From Beijerinckia mobilis (GTDB taxonomy: Bacteria > Pseudomonadota > Alphaproteobacteria > Rhizobiales > Beijerinckiaceae), in NCBI RefSeq assembly GCF_000745425.1, contig NZ_JQJH01000001.1, positions 372,001-436,000 of the forward strand: DNA of 64,000 bases. Reading direction: 5' to 3'. The notes below the pieces were generated by a model, which saw nothing but the letters and a program-made list of their open reading frames with translations, was not told where the DNA came from and ran no database searches. The translations under genes were made by a program, and so were the position numbers. Shown piece after piece: positions 27,178-36,588 of this stretch. Positions within the stretch are counted from its first letter, which is position 1. Each line of letters opens with the position of its first letter.

Positions 27178-28818
27178 ATGAATTTGACCAGGCGAACATT
27201 GCTCGGCACAGGCATGGCAAGTGGGCTGTCCTGGACAATCGGCGCGCTTTCGGAGGCCGCGGCTGATTCCGTTCCTGGGGCCATCACCCTTGGCGCTCCC
27301 AAAGCCTTTTCCTACGCCGCACTGCGTGAAAGGGCCCGTAGAGCTGCGCGCCTCCCCTATAAAGAACTGGCAGAGACCAATAGCGCCATTCTCGACGCCC
27401 TCGATTATGACGCCGTCGGGGCCATTCAGCATCCGGTCGAAAACGCTTTGTTCGCCTCCGGTCCCGGCGCTTATCGCGCAACATTCTTTCATCTCGGCAG
27501 ATTACAGCGCAAGCCGGTGCGCATAAATGTCGTGACGGGATCGCAAACGCGCCCGGTCCTTTACAATCCGCATCTGTTTACCATGCCCGCGCAATCGCCG
27601 GCGCGTAACCTGCCAGCGGATACAGGTTTTGCCGGATTCCGTCTGCACAAGCCCGCGGACTATCCCGATGGCGACAGTCTCGGCGATTTTTTCGCCTTTC
27701 TCGGCGCCTCTTATTTCCGCGCATCCGGACCTTTGAGCCAGTATGGCCTCTCCGCGCGCGGACTCGCCATCGATGTCGCGCCAGCACCCGGCAGTCAGGA
27801 GGAATTTCCCTCTTTCACTCAATTCTGGATCGAACCGCGCAAAAGCCTTCCGCCGCTGATCTATGCATGGCTTGAAGGGCCGAGCGTTGTCGGCGTCTAC
27901 CGCTTCGACACCAGCCTCGCGCCAAAGCGCACGCTCATCGACGTCACGCTCACGCTGCATCTGCGCAAATCAATTGCCCGGCTCGGTCTTGCCCCGCTCA
28001 CGTCCATGTACTGGTTTTCAGAACGTCGCAAGGAAAGCTCAGCCGACTGGCGGCCGGAAGTGCATGATTCCGATGGTCTTGCCCTTTGGACGCAGGACGG
28101 ACACCATATCTGGCGTCCGCTCGACAATCCCGCCACCGTGCGCGTCAGCAGCTTTCCTGGCAGCGGCTTGCGCGGCTTTGGGCTCATCCAGCGCGATCGC
28201 GACGTCCAGCATTATCTCGATGCTGTCCATTTCGAGCGCAGGCCGAACTTATGGATAGAGCCCAAAGGCCCGTGGCCGGAAGGCACGGTCGAACTCGTCG
28301 AGATCCCCACGCAAAGCGAATATAACGACAATATCGTCGCCTTCTTTCGCCCCTCGGCACCCGCACGGGCCGGTCAAACCCATCATTTGCGCTATCGCGC
28401 CCACTGGATCGCCACGGAACCCCATCCCAGCGATTTATGCCGCTGCACGGCGACCAGGCTCGCCCGGCCGATGCATTATCGCGACGACGAACCAGAGTTC
28501 CACCAATGGATCGTCGTGGATTTTGAAGGCGAGGCATTGGCATCGCTCACCGACATCACCCCCCATGTGACCGCCTCATCCGGGACGCTCGAAAGCATCG
28601 ATTTCGAATCTGTCCCGGGGCGGAGCCAGGCAGCACGCGTTCGCTTCGCGATCAGGCTCGCGGAACGCAAAACAAGTGACCTCTCAATCACGCTGACGCG
28701 GAACGGTAAGCCGGTTTCAGAAACCTGGCTGTTCACGCTCGATCCGGCCGAGGATTCGGAGAAACCGGCAACAGTCCAAGCCTCCCATGTGAACCCCGCA
28801 AGCAAAACCATCGAATAA
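27178..28818 (+). CDS. Periplasmic glucan biosynthesis protein, OpgD/OpgG family
   Basis: 546-residue periplasmic protein needed for the branching or backbone of osmoregulated periplasmic glucans. The ATG at 27178 gives a Tat-type signal, LTRRTLLGTGMASG, as in OpgD rather than the Sec-exported OpgG. Family segments: FSYAALRERARRAARLPYKE, GFRLHKPADYPDGDSLGDFFAFLGASYFR, YGLSARGLAID and APLTSMYWFSERRKESSADWRPEVHDSDGL, then GFGLIQRDRDVQHYLD. An earlier in-frame ATG at 27088 would bury the signal. No glucosyltransferase (OpgH) is nearby. Confidence 0.92.
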   Translation: MNLTRRTLLGTGMASGLSWTIGALSEAAADSVPGAITLGAPKAFSYAALRERARRAARLPYKELAETNSAILDALDYDAVGAIQHPVENALFASGPGAYRATFFHLGRLQRKPVRINVVTGSQTRPVLYNPHLFTMPAQSPARNLPADTGFAGFRLHKPADYPDGDSLGDFFAFLGASYFRASGPLSQYGLSARGLAIDVAPAPGSQEEFPSFTQFWIEPRKSLPPLIYAWLEGPSVVGVYRFDTSLAPKRTLIDVTLTLHLRKSIARLGLAPLTSMYWFSERRKESSADWRPEVHDSDGLALWTQDGHHIWRPLDNPATVRVSSFPGSGLRGFGLIQRDRDVQHYLDAVHFERRPNLWIEPKGPWPEGTVELVEIPTQSEYNDNIVAFFRPSAPARAGQTHHLRYRAHWIATEPHPSDLCRCTATRLARPMHYRDDEPEFHQWIVVDFEGEALASLTDITPHVTASSGTLESIDFESVPGRSQAARVRFAIRLAERKTSDLSITLTRNGKPVSETWLFTLDPAEDSEKPATVQASHVNPASKTIE

Positions 28819-28989
28819 AATTCGATCTTAAATTGCCGGAAGAAAAAGCCGCCGGCGCGGGCGGTTCTGACGAAATCTCATCCTTGCCATGGGTCAGGCC
28901 GGGACCGCTGATTCCGCCAGCGCCATCCCTCATATGCTTGATTCTGCGATGGGATCCCGTCGCCAGATTCTGATCCTTGATGCTGGCCT

Positions 28990-30315
28990 CTATTCCAGGT
29001 CGGCACGAATGCGGTCAGCGGCCAGCAAAGCCAGACCCGAGGCGACCGACTGGAACGCATCGCCAATATACACGCGTTTTTCGCCGAAACGCTCGACGAA
29101 GAGCCCACGTACCGCCGGCACATAGGACGTCCCCCCGGTCAGAAACACGGCATCGATCGCATCGGCCTTCACCTGCGCCTGCGTCAGCGCCGTTTCCATC
29201 GCCTCGGCGAGCGCCGCTATATCCGGTGCGATCCATGTCTCGAAATCCTTGCGCGCCACCTCGGCTTCGATCGCAATGCCTTCCCGCTTGAAGCTGAAAA
29301 TGGCCTTGTCCATCGAAGACAGTTCCGCCTTGAGCGAAGCAACTGCCCGGTGCAGTTCGAAACCGAGATCGCATTCGATCAGAGTGATGAGATCGTCAAG
29401 CGCCGCGGGTGCCTCGGCGGCTGTCTGCAGCTTGCGCAATTCTGCCAGGGTCTGCGGCGATTTCAGCCAGGACAATTGATGCCATTGCGCGAAGGCCGCG
29501 TGAAAATAGGCTGGAATCGGCAGGCGCTTGTCGAAGGAGCGGTAGAGACTGCCCTTGCCGAGACGGGGCGCGATGACGTGATCGAGAATCCGGTAATCGA
29601 ATGTATCTCCCGCCACGCCGACACCGGAATGGGCGAGTGGCTCCGCCTTGAGGCGGCCATTCTCCGGCGCGAAACGCAAGACTGAAAAATCGCTCGTGCC
29701 ACCGCCGAAATCGGCGACGAGAATCGTCTCCGCATGATCGAGGCCACGGCCATACCAATAGGCCGCGCCGAGCGGTTCATAGGCAAAATCGATCGTCTCG
29801 AAGCCCGCGCCGCCGAAAGCCCGCTGCAAACGTTCCATCGCGAGCGTCTCATCGGGTCTTTCACCAGCGAAGACGACCGGCCTGCCGCCGACCGCCGGCA
29901 GGAGTCTGACCTGTTTCTGCTCCTCGTCAGCGAGGCCCCCATCCTGAAACAGATCGTTCAGAAACGCCGAAACCAGCTGTTCGACGGTAAAACGCTGGCC
30001 ATAAAGCCTTGTCTCGGTAAACAGACGGCTTGCCAGATGTGTCTTGATCGACTGGATGAAACGTTGTTCCCCGGTCTCCGTCAAGGCGCGGGCGATCGCC
30101 TCCGGCCCCGCCGCATGGGCCACCTTTCCATTCTCCCGCCAGAACATCATGGCGCTACGGAAAGTCGCGGTTCTTTCATTGGGAACGGCGCTCCAGGCCG
30201 CCTCCCAGCTCATGCTCTCGACCCGCCCATCGGCCATGGCGAAGGCGACGACGCTGTTCGTCGTGCCGAAATCGATGCCCACGGCGATGGGATGAGCGCC
30301 GTTTCGAGCCAGCAT
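28990..30315 (-). CDS. Hsp70-family ATPase, YegD-like
   Basis: About 441-residue protein that is almost only the actin-like ATPase domain of Hsp70. It has the phosphate-1 motif VGIDFGTTNSVVAFA, the phosphate-2 motif LVADFGGGTSDFSVLRF, YEPLGAAYWYG and the adenosine motif FLTGGTSYVPAVR. The substrate-binding domain and lid of DnaK are missing, as in YegD and its relatives, whose clients are unknown. The ATG at 30315 follows TGAGG at 6 bases; ATG at 30327 and GTG at 30336 are also in frame. It lies just downstream of the rpsA terminator and is probably transcribed separately. Confidence 0.88.
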   Translation of the reverse strand: MLARNGAHPIAVGIDFGTTNSVVAFAMADGRVESMSWEAAWSAVPNERTATFRSAMMFWRENGKVAHAAGPEAIARALTETGEQRFIQSIKTHLASRLFTETRLYGQRFTVEQLVSAFLNDLFQDGGLADEEQKQVRLLPAVGGRPVVFAGERPDETLAMERLQRAFGGAGFETIDFAYEPLGAAYWYGRGLDHAETILVADFGGGTSDFSVLRFAPENGRLKAEPLAHSGVGVAGDTFDYRILDHVIAPRLGKGSLYRSFDKRLPIPAYFHAAFAQWHQLSWLKSPQTLAELRKLQTAAEAPAALDDLITLIECDLGFELHRAVASLKAELSSMDKAIFSFKREGIAIEAEVARKDFETWIAPDIAALAEAMETALTQAQVKADAIDAVFLTGGTSYVPAVRGLFVERFGEKRVYIGDAFQSVASGLALLAADRIRADLE

Positions 30316-30341
30316 CGGGAACCTCATTCTTTTCACAAATC

Positions 30342-30376
30342 AAAAGAAAACCCGCGCGGAATTTTTCCGCGCGGGT
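30342..30376 (-). terminator. Intrinsic terminator of rpsA
   Basis: On the reverse strand, ACCCGCGCGGAA-AAA-TTCCGCGCGGGT (12-bp arms, 3-base loop) is followed by TTTTCTTTT. It begins 28 bases past the rpsA stop. A classical strong Rho-independent terminator. Confidence 0.93.
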
Positions 30377-30403
30377 CTGCGATTTGGACGGATCGAAGGC
30401 GAA

Positions 30404-32140
30404 TTAGTCTTTCTTGCCTTCCCGCGCCTTGAGGGCCGCGCCGAGAATATCACCGAGCGAGGCGCCAGAATCGGCCGAGCCATATTGCGCGATCGCTTCC
30501 TTCTCCTCGGCGACTTCGAGCGCCTTGATCGAGACAGCGATCTTGCGGGCCTTGCGGTCGAACTGGGTGATGCGGGCATCGACCTTCTCACCAACGGCGA
30601 AACGCTCCGGCCGCTGGTCAGCACGATCACGCGCGAGTTCGGCGCGCTTGATGAAGGTGTTGAGATCGGTCCCGACGATCTGCACCTCGAGACCGCCTTC
30701 CTTCACTTCCAGCACTTCACAGGTGATGACGGCGCCCTTCTTGAGATCGCCGGATTCTTCACCGCCCGCAGCATCAGCCGGTTTCTGCGCAAAGGGATCA
30801 TTGCCAAGCTGCTTGATGCCGAGCGAAATCCGCTCCTTCTCCATATCGACGTCGAGAACCTTGGCGCGAACGATATCGCCCTTCTTGTAATCCTCGATCG
30901 CCTGCTCGCCGGGCCGATTCCAGTCGAGATCGGAGAGATGCACCATGCCGTCGACATCGCCATCGAGACCGATGAACAGACCGAATTCGGTCTTGTTCTT
31001 GACCTCGCCCTCGACTTCCGAACCGACCGGATATTTCTCGGCGAAGGTTTCCCACGGATTGGCAAGCGTCTGCTTGAGGCCGAGGGAGATGCGGCGCTTG
31101 ACCGGATCGACTTCCAGAACCTGAACGTCGACTTCCTGGCTCGTCGCGACGATCTTGCCGGGATGCACGTTCTTCTTTGTCCAGGACATTTCGGAAACGT
31201 GGATCAGACCTTCGATACCCGGCTCCAGCTCGACGAAGGCGCCGTAGTCGGTGATGTTCGTCACACGGCCATGGAAGCGGGCATTGATCGGATATTTCGC
31301 CTCGATGCCCTGCCACGGATCGTCCAGCAATTGCTTCATGCCGAGCGAGATGCGATGCGTGTCGTGGTTGATCTTGATGATCTTCACGCGCACCGTCTGG
31401 CCGATGGAAAGCACTTCGGTCGGGTGATTGACACGGCGCCAGGCAATATCGGTGACGTGCAGAAGACCATCGATGCCACCGAGATCGACGAAGGCGCCGT
31501 AATCGGTGATGTTCTTCACCATACCCTCGATCACCTGCCCCTCTTCGAGGTTGGCAACGATCTCGTGGCGCTGTTCGGCGCGCGATTCCTCGAGAACGGT
31601 ACGGCGCGAGACGACGATATTGCCACGGCGGCGATCCATTTTCAGAATCTGGAACGGCTGCGGCACCTGCATCAGCGGCGCGACGTCGCGGATCGGGCGG
31701 ATATCGACCTGGCTGCGCGGCAGGAAGGCGACGGCGCCATCGAGATCGACGGTAAAGCCGCCCTTGACCTGGTTGAAGATGATGCCTTCAACCTTTTCCT
31801 GGTTCTCGAAGGCCTTTTCGAGCTTGACCCAGCTTTCCTCGCGCCGGGCCTTGTCGCGCGAGATGACCGCTTCGCCGAGTGCATTCTCGATCCGTTCGAG
31901 ATAGACTTCGACCTCGTCGCCGACTTGCAGCGAGCCTTCACGGCCGGGGCCCTGGAATTCCTTGAGCGGGACACGTCCCTCGGTCTTCAGACCGATATCA
32001 ATAACAGCGACGTCTTTCTCGATGGCGACGACAGTGCCCTTGATGACCGTACCTTCAAGGGCGTCGTTCTGGCCGTAGCTCTCGTCGAGAAGCGCAGCGA
32101 AATCCTCGCGCGAAGGCGCGTAGGTGGAAGTAGATGCCAT
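30404..32140 (-). CDS. rpsA: 30S ribosomal protein S1
   Basis: 578-residue mRNA-binding ribosomal protein with six S1 (OB-fold) repeats. Repeat 1 is near residues 25-90 (EGTVIKGTVVAIEKDVAVID). Repeats 3 and 4 are the most regular, with ITDYGAFVDLGGIDGLLHV and ITDYGAFVELEPGIEGLIHV, and a KTEFGLFIGLDGDVDGMVHL repeat follows. The C-terminus ends ALKAREGKKD. The start at 32140 follows AGGAGACC at good spacing; the frame is open further upstream without a start of this quality. In most relatives cmk directly precedes rpsA; here 3.8 kb with four other genes separates them. Confidence 0.98.
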   Translation of the reverse strand: MASTSTYAPSREDFAALLDESYGQNDALEGTVIKGTVVAIEKDVAVIDIGLKTEGRVPLKEFQGPGREGSLQVGDEVEVYLERIENALGEAVISRDKARREESWVKLEKAFENQEKVEGIIFNQVKGGFTVDLDGAVAFLPRSQVDIRPIRDVAPLMQVPQPFQILKMDRRRGNIVVSRRTVLEESRAEQRHEIVANLEEGQVIEGMVKNITDYGAFVDLGGIDGLLHVTDIAWRRVNHPTEVLSIGQTVRVKIIKINHDTHRISLGMKQLLDDPWQGIEAKYPINARFHGRVTNITDYGAFVELEPGIEGLIHVSEMSWTKKNVHPGKIVATSQEVDVQVLEVDPVKRRISLGLKQTLANPWETFAEKYPVGSEVEGEVKNKTEFGLFIGLDGDVDGMVHLSDLDWNRPGEQAIEDYKKGDIVRAKVLDVDMEKERISLGIKQLGNDPFAQKPADAAGGEESGDLKKGAVITCEVLEVKEGGLEVQIVGTDLNTFIKRAELARDRADQRPERFAVGEKVDARITQFDRKARKIAVSIKALEVAEEKEAIAQYGSADSGASLGDILGAALKAREGKKD

Positions 32141-32531
32141 TTGGTCTCCTGGGTGCCCGAAAGTTCGGGCGGCGCCGGCGGGGGTCAGAGTTGCATGGCT
32201 TGTCGGCCGCCGGGGCCTGTGGAATCGTACAGGACCGCCGCATTCGCGGGCCGGCGCATGGACGGCGGGTGACAAGCAGGTGAAGTTGCTAATTTAGCAA
32301 GGCGCACAGGCGCCGACAAGAGGCTCGCGGCGGCAAAACAGGCAATCCTATCGCAATCCGGACGGCGCCTTGTCCGAAAAGCGACAGCCGTCGCAACATC
32401 GGCCCAATAGATCGCCCCCATTCGTCCAGATTTTTTAGAAGGCATCCGTCAATATGCCGTTCCGAAACGACCTTGGCCATCATGACAATCAATCGGCCGA
32501 ATATTGCGATCTCAAACGCGCGAGCAATCGG
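32141..32531. promoter_or_regulatory. Divergent region between rpsA and peroxiredoxin
   Basis: 390 bases. The 140 bases nearest rpsA are GC-rich with runs such as GGCGGCGCCGGCGGGGG, and could form a structured leader (32160-32210). S1 is autoregulated in E. coli through its leader; whether this leader acts so is inference. No supported gene. Confidence 0.4.
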
Positions 32532-33098
32532 ATGAACAAGGACCAGGGGGTCGATTGGACCCGGATTCCAGCGCCAATCGATGACGGCAAAGCCGATCAC
32601 CTGCTCCATGCGATTGTGCCGCCTGTACCCTTGGCGGCAACAGATGGAAGCCTCGTCACCTTGGCAAAACTCACCGGGATCGCCGTGGTCTACGTCTATC
32701 CCATGACCGGACGGCCGGACACGCCTTTACCGGAAGAGTGGGATATGATCCCCGGCGCCAGAGGATGCACCCCTCAAGCCTGCGCCTTTCGAGATCACTT
32801 CGCCGAATTACAGGCCTTGCATGTCGATCATCTCTTTGGCCTTTCGACGCAGGAGAGTGTGTACCAGCAAGAGGCGGCTGAACGGCTGCATCTCCCCTAC
32901 CCTCTGCTTTCCGATCATGAACGGACCTTTGCCGAAGCGCTCGAACTGCCGGCTTTCGACATCAATGGCACAACATTCCTCAAGCGTCTTACACTCATCA
33001 TCGACGCCGGAAAGATCGTAAACGTCTTTTATCCCGTCTTCCCTCCCGACAAAAACGCTTCCGCTGTCATCGCGTGGCTAAAGACATACCAAAGATAA
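32532..33098 (+). CDS. Peroxiredoxin (AhpC/TSA-type)
   Basis: 188-residue thioredoxin-fold peroxidase. The active region is VYVYPMTGRPDTPLPEEWD followed by IPGARGCTPQACAFRDHFAEL, where the Cys of GCTPQAC matches the peroxidatic-site pattern and the second Cys four residues on could be resolving. LFGLSTQESVYQQEAAERLHLPYPLLSD and TLIIDAGKIVNVFYPVFPPD match the C-terminal half of the family. The ATG at 32532 is preferred on homology to the fold; the frame is open from 32454. It faces away from rpsA and lies in the block that separates rpsA from cmk. Confidence 0.85.
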   Translation: MNKDQGVDWTRIPAPIDDGKADHLLHAIVPPVPLAATDGSLVTLAKLTGIAVVYVYPMTGRPDTPLPEEWDMIPGARGCTPQACAFRDHFAELQALHVDHLFGLSTQESVYQQEAAERLHLPYPLLSDHERTFAEALELPAFDINGTTFLKRLTLIIDAGKIVNVFYPVFPPDKNASAVIAWLKTYQR

Positions 33099-33195
33099 AG
33101 ACCGACCGGCGACAAGGACGGTTTTCCGGCAAGAAACGGGCGGATACCGCACCTCCCTTGATTGTCGCCATGGCAAGATAAGTTCGCCTTGCTCT

Positions 33196-34011
33196 TTACG
33201 GCTGTGTCACGAGAGGAGGAATGGTGAGGCCACCCTTGAAGCTCTGAATCGTCCAGTCGTAGACAGTCGTCTCCGTCCGGATACTGCCGAGTCGCGCCGA
33301 TGCGAGATCGAGAATGTCCACGATGACAGAAGTCCACATGAGCGTCAGCAATGCGATAAGGACGCGCGACGGCTTTTCCTTCAAGCCGAACTGATAACCG
33401 AGCGAGCCCATACACAGCATCGTCATGCCGACGAGCAGCCAGAAGAGTTGCGGCGGCAGGCGTGTCTCATAAGCGAAACGCTCGGTCGCACTCGCGTCGA
33501 ACGTGTCGTTCAAGGCCGTCATCAGTGCATTGGTAACGGGGTTGGGCTGCTCGCGGACGATGGCTGCGAGATGCCCCCATAGGGCCGATTGCAGCGCATT
33601 GGTGCGCTGGTTGGATGCCTCAACAACTGCCTGTTCGGTCCGCCCGGCAGCAATGAAATCCGCCCGCACCTTGGCATATTGTTCGAGGAGACTGGCGATC
33701 TCTTCGGCGCGTGGCGTCCCGACGGCTTTGGCCCGCAGCCATGCCGTTCCGATGGCATTGGTTTCGGCAAGGCTTCCCATTCTGCGCTCGCTGAAACGCG
33801 TATTGGCGAAGGAAAGCGTCAAGGCAAGAACGAAGGCCAAGAGCCCAAGCATACCGCCAACGATCACACCAACGGTCTCCGGATTCTCCTTCCGGGCGTG
33901 ATCCCGCCTGCCAAGCTGATAACCGATTTCGTGCGAGACAATCTGTATGAAAAATAAAATCGACGCGAAAGCGAGAACACTACGCTCGGCGACCGTTATC
34001 AAAACCGCCAT
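33196..34011 (-). CDS. DUF4239 (bestrophin-like) membrane protein
   Basis: About 271-residue inner-membrane protein. Helices lie near the N-terminus (RSVLAFASILFFIQIVSHEIG), after the acidic linker (VGVIVGGMLGLLAFVLALTL) and as a pair near the C-terminus (LFWLLVGMTMLCMGSLGYQF and VLIALLTLMWTSVIVDIL). Between them is a soluble helical stretch with SERRMGSLAETNAIGTAWLR, typical of DUF4239. The function is unknown; some consider the family distant from bestrophin channels. The start at 34011 follows GGAAGTG; a GTG/ATG pair at 34044/34041 is also open. Confidence 0.8.
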   Translation of the reverse strand: MAVLITVAERSVLAFASILFFIQIVSHEIGYQLGRRDHARKENPETVGVIVGGMLGLLAFVLALTLSFANTRFSERRMGSLAETNAIGTAWLRAKAVGTPRAEEIASLLEQYAKVRADFIAAGRTEQAVVEASNQRTNALQSALWGHLAAIVREQPNPVTNALMTALNDTFDASATERFAYETRLPPQLFWLLVGMTMLCMGSLGYQFGLKEKPSRVLIALLTLMWTSVIVDILDLASARLGSIRTETTVYDWTIQSFKGGLTIPPLVTQP

Positions 34012-34204
34012 CACTTCCACTACTCCCCCCGAATTCCCCATCACTGAAGAATACAGGCCACTCGCTGTATCGGGATCGTCAAAGCATTAAAATATTTCAG
34101 GAGCGAGAATATTTTCCATGGGAATAGATTCCCGCGGGATGCCGCATCGTGGCCGATTCACCATCGGCCTGCGAGGCGATTTCAACCACGCATGTACGTA
34201 CGGC

Positions 34205-34289
34205 TGGAGCATTTTCCGAGAGCAATTGAATTGCTTTGAAAATGCTCTGTTTCTGAGTGGAGCGTTTCGGATAAATCCGAAACGCTCCA
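34205..34289 (+). repeat. Composite palindromic element, copy 4
   Basis: The cleanest copy. Outer stem GAGCATTTTC (34207-34216) pairs with GAAAATGCTC (34238-34247) around the inner hairpin AGCAATT-g-AATTGCT. Then comes the second hairpin GGAGCGTTTCGGA-taaa-TCCGAAACGCTCC (34259-34288). It lies between the TonB-like gene and the DUF4239 gene, about 40 bases after the former's stop. Confidence 0.85.
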
Positions 34290-34326
34290 GCAATCGCCCG
34301 ATTGGCGGCGTGAGGATTCGGACACC

Positions 34327-35766
34327 CTATTCGTCCGGGTCGTCGCTACTGACGCCGAAGCCGATCTCGGCGGCGAAGGTCCGCTGAGCGCCTGGAGGCG
34401 GGACTGGGAACGGGCTCGCGCGATCCACGAGCGCGAGGCTTTCGACATCAAGGTCGGCCTCACCGCTCGACTTCAGCAATTCGAGATCGACGACGCGCCC
34501 TTCCTCATCAAGGCTGAAACCGACCACCGCCCGCCCCCGCGCGCCACGCTGCAAGGCGGTTTCCGGGTAATGTTTGGATCGTTCAAGAAGGCCGAAGACG
34601 ATGAGCTTATAGCTCATCAATTCATCTCCATCTTCCGATGGCAGCGGCACCGCGACGGCGCGGAAACGATCTGGATCAAAGCCCAGGCCTGGCCGACCCA
34701 GAGCCTGATCGAGGGTACTCTGGGAGGGCGGCAGGGGCTTTTGTTGTGCCGTAGGCGCCATCGCGTAACGCGCCGTAGCATTCTGTCTTGCGCTTGCCGC
34801 GGCAGTCTTGCCACTTTCGTTCCTGGCGGCCTTTGCTCTGGCCCCTTGGCTCTTTGCCGAATCATCCTTGGCCGACTCATCCCTGGCCGCTTCCTTCCTG
34901 GCGGCCGATTCGGCGGCTTTTGCGGATTTCGCCTGATGCTTGGCGGGAGCCTGTTTCGATTTGGCCGGTTCGGATTTTGCCGTCTCTGCCTTTTTGGGTT
35001 CGGGCTTCTGTTGCTCCGACTTCTCCGGCTCTTTTTTGGCCTGCTGCTCGGGCTTTGCCTCCTGTTTGGGCGGCTCCTGCTTGGCGCTGTCCTGCTTCGA
35101 AGGCTCGTGTTTCTCGGTTTCCTGTTTGGAAGAATCAGATTTCGGCGGCTCGGTCTTTTGTGACTCGGTTTTGGCGAGATCATTCTTGGTCGCCTGAGCC
35201 TTCTCTTCCTCGCTTTTTCTGGCGGCTTCCTGCTTCTCCGCTTCCTTCTTCTCCTCGAGCTTTTTTTCCGCCGCTTCAGCGGCCTTTTGCTGCTCGGCCT
35301 TGTCTTTTTCCGCCTTTTCCTTTTCCGCCTGTTGCGCTTTTGCTTTTTCTTCTTTTTCCTTTGCTTCCTTCGCGGCTTTTTCCGCCATGAGCTTCGCCGA
35401 GTCCGGCTTATCGTCTTTGCCCTGTCCCGATTTCGGCTTCGAAGGCGGAGAGACTTGCTCTTCGGTCACGACTTCAACGGGGACTTCCTTTTGAGCCTGT
35501 TCCGGATCAGCCGGCACACTCGTCCAGAAAAGGAGAAGCGGCAAAATCAGGCTGGCATGGATGAGCGCCGACAAGGTCAGCACAAAAGCCCAGCGCCTGC
35601 GTCCTTCCATATTGGAGAGTAAGCTCGTCCTCGACAGCGCGAGGCTTTTGTCGGCATCGGCGGCCAGATCCTCGAACGATGAATCGTCCGTTTCTTCTCC
35701 CGGACCCGTGCTGGCACGCTCAGAATCGGGCAGCGTAACGATTTTCAAACCGTTGCCTTTGCTCAA
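34327..35766 (-). CDS. TolA/TonB-like envelope protein with long KAE-rich helix
   Basis: 479-residue protein with three parts. A cytoplasmic N-terminus (about 58 residues) precedes a membrane anchor, WAFVLTLSALIHASLILPLL. A periplasmic region of about 240 residues made almost only of Lys, Glu, Ala, Gln, Ser and Pro has KEAKEKEEKAKAQQAEKEKA first, then repeats of the form KQ(E/D)xxKxEPxK. A C-terminal TonB/TolA domain of about 100 residues reads SKHYPETALQRGARGRAVV then SLDEEGRVVDLELLKSSG. The layout is that of TolA, but no tolQ, tolR, tolB or pal is adjacent. It could be a second energy transducer besides the tonB at 46 kb. Confidence 0.82.
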   Translation of the reverse strand: MSKGNGLKIVTLPDSERASTGPGEETDDSSFEDLAADADKSLALSRTSLLSNMEGRRRWAFVLTLSALIHASLILPLLLFWTSVPADPEQAQKEVPVEVVTEEQVSPPSKPKSGQGKDDKPDSAKLMAEKAAKEAKEKEEKAKAQQAEKEKAEKDKAEQQKAAEAAEKKLEEKKEAEKQEAARKSEEEKAQATKNDLAKTESQKTEPPKSDSSKQETEKHEPSKQDSAKQEPPKQEAKPEQQAKKEPEKSEQQKPEPKKAETAKSEPAKSKQAPAKHQAKSAKAAESAARKEAARDESAKDDSAKSQGARAKAARNESGKTAAASARQNATARYAMAPTAQQKPLPPSQSTLDQALGRPGLGFDPDRFRAVAVPLPSEDGDELMSYKLIVFGLLERSKHYPETALQRGARGRAVVGFSLDEEGRVVDLELLKSSGEADLDVESLALVDRASPFPVPPPGAQRTFAAEIGFGVSSDDPDE

Positions 35767-35952
35767 GATCGCCTTGCCTGTAAAATGGGAGAATTGCTTT
35801 GCTTATAAAATGATCAAGGCTGCGGAAAAAGTTTTTCGGGAACGACGGTCAAGAATAAACGGCCACACTCCCGGCCCATCTGTTTTTGCCTTTTTTTCAA
35901 TGAACCTTCAAGCTTGGCTATAACGCCACGATGCTGGAAACCATCAGCGGTT

Positions 35953-36588
35953 TCAGGAGGCGAGCGGTCGCGCCTGCACGTCGACGATCGAGAGCGCCGC
36001 CGCGAAAGCACCATCCCTGTCCAGTTCCGTCGTATCGAGCACGACGGCATCGGGCGCCGCGTGGAACGGCGCAACGGCGCGATTCGCATCGCGCTCATCG
36101 CGTGCCTGAATTTCATCGCGGATCGTGGCCAGATGGGCTTCCGCCGTCTGGCCGTACAATTCGTTCGCGCGGCGCAGCGCGCGGGCGGAAAGGCTCGCCG
36201 TGACGAAAATCTTGATATCGGCTTCAGGACAAATTTCGGTTCCGATGTCTCGGCCATCGAGCACGGCGCCACCCGGCGTGGAGGCAAAATCGCGCTGCAA
36301 ATCGCGCAAGGCGGCCCGCACCTGCGGTATGGCAGCGACGATGGAGGCCGCCTGGCCCACTTCCCCTCCCCGCAAAAGCTCGGGATCGAGCGTGGAGAGA
36401 TTAAGTCCTCGGGCCGCCGCGACCGCCGCAGCGTGATCAGCCAAATCCTCACCCTTCTTCAGCATGGCATAGGCGGTCGCGCGATAAAGCAGCCCGGTAT
36501 CGAGATGCGGCAGATTGAAATGCCGCGCCAGGCGCCGCGCCAGGGTCCCCTTGCCGGAAGCCGCGGGGCCATCAATGGCAATGATCAT
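35953..36588 (-). CDS. cmk: Cytidylate kinase
   Basis: 211-residue kinase that phosphorylates CMP and dCMP. The P-loop is [19 protein letters not shown], and [14 protein letters not shown] and [32 protein letters not shown] (in two stretches) are diagnostic. The start follows GGAGCGGATTTGG. The usual upstream neighbour aroA is missing: the 400 bases before it have no aroA fragment. The usual downstream neighbour rpsA lies 3.8 kb away. Confidence 0.97.
   Translation of the reverse strand: MIIAIDGPAASGKGTLARRLARHFNLPHLDTGLLYRATAYAMLKKGEDLADHAAAVAAARGLNLSTLDPELLRGGEVGQAASIVAAIPQVRAALRDLQRDFASTPGGAVLDGRDIGTEICPEADIKIFVTASLSARALRRANELYGQTAEAHLATIRDEIQARDERDANRAVAPFHAAPDAVVLDTTELDRDGAFAAALSIVDVQARPLAS

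Noticed and set aside
30485-32272. 595-codon + strand frame opposite rpsA
   Set aside because: Antisense shadow of ribosomal protein S1.
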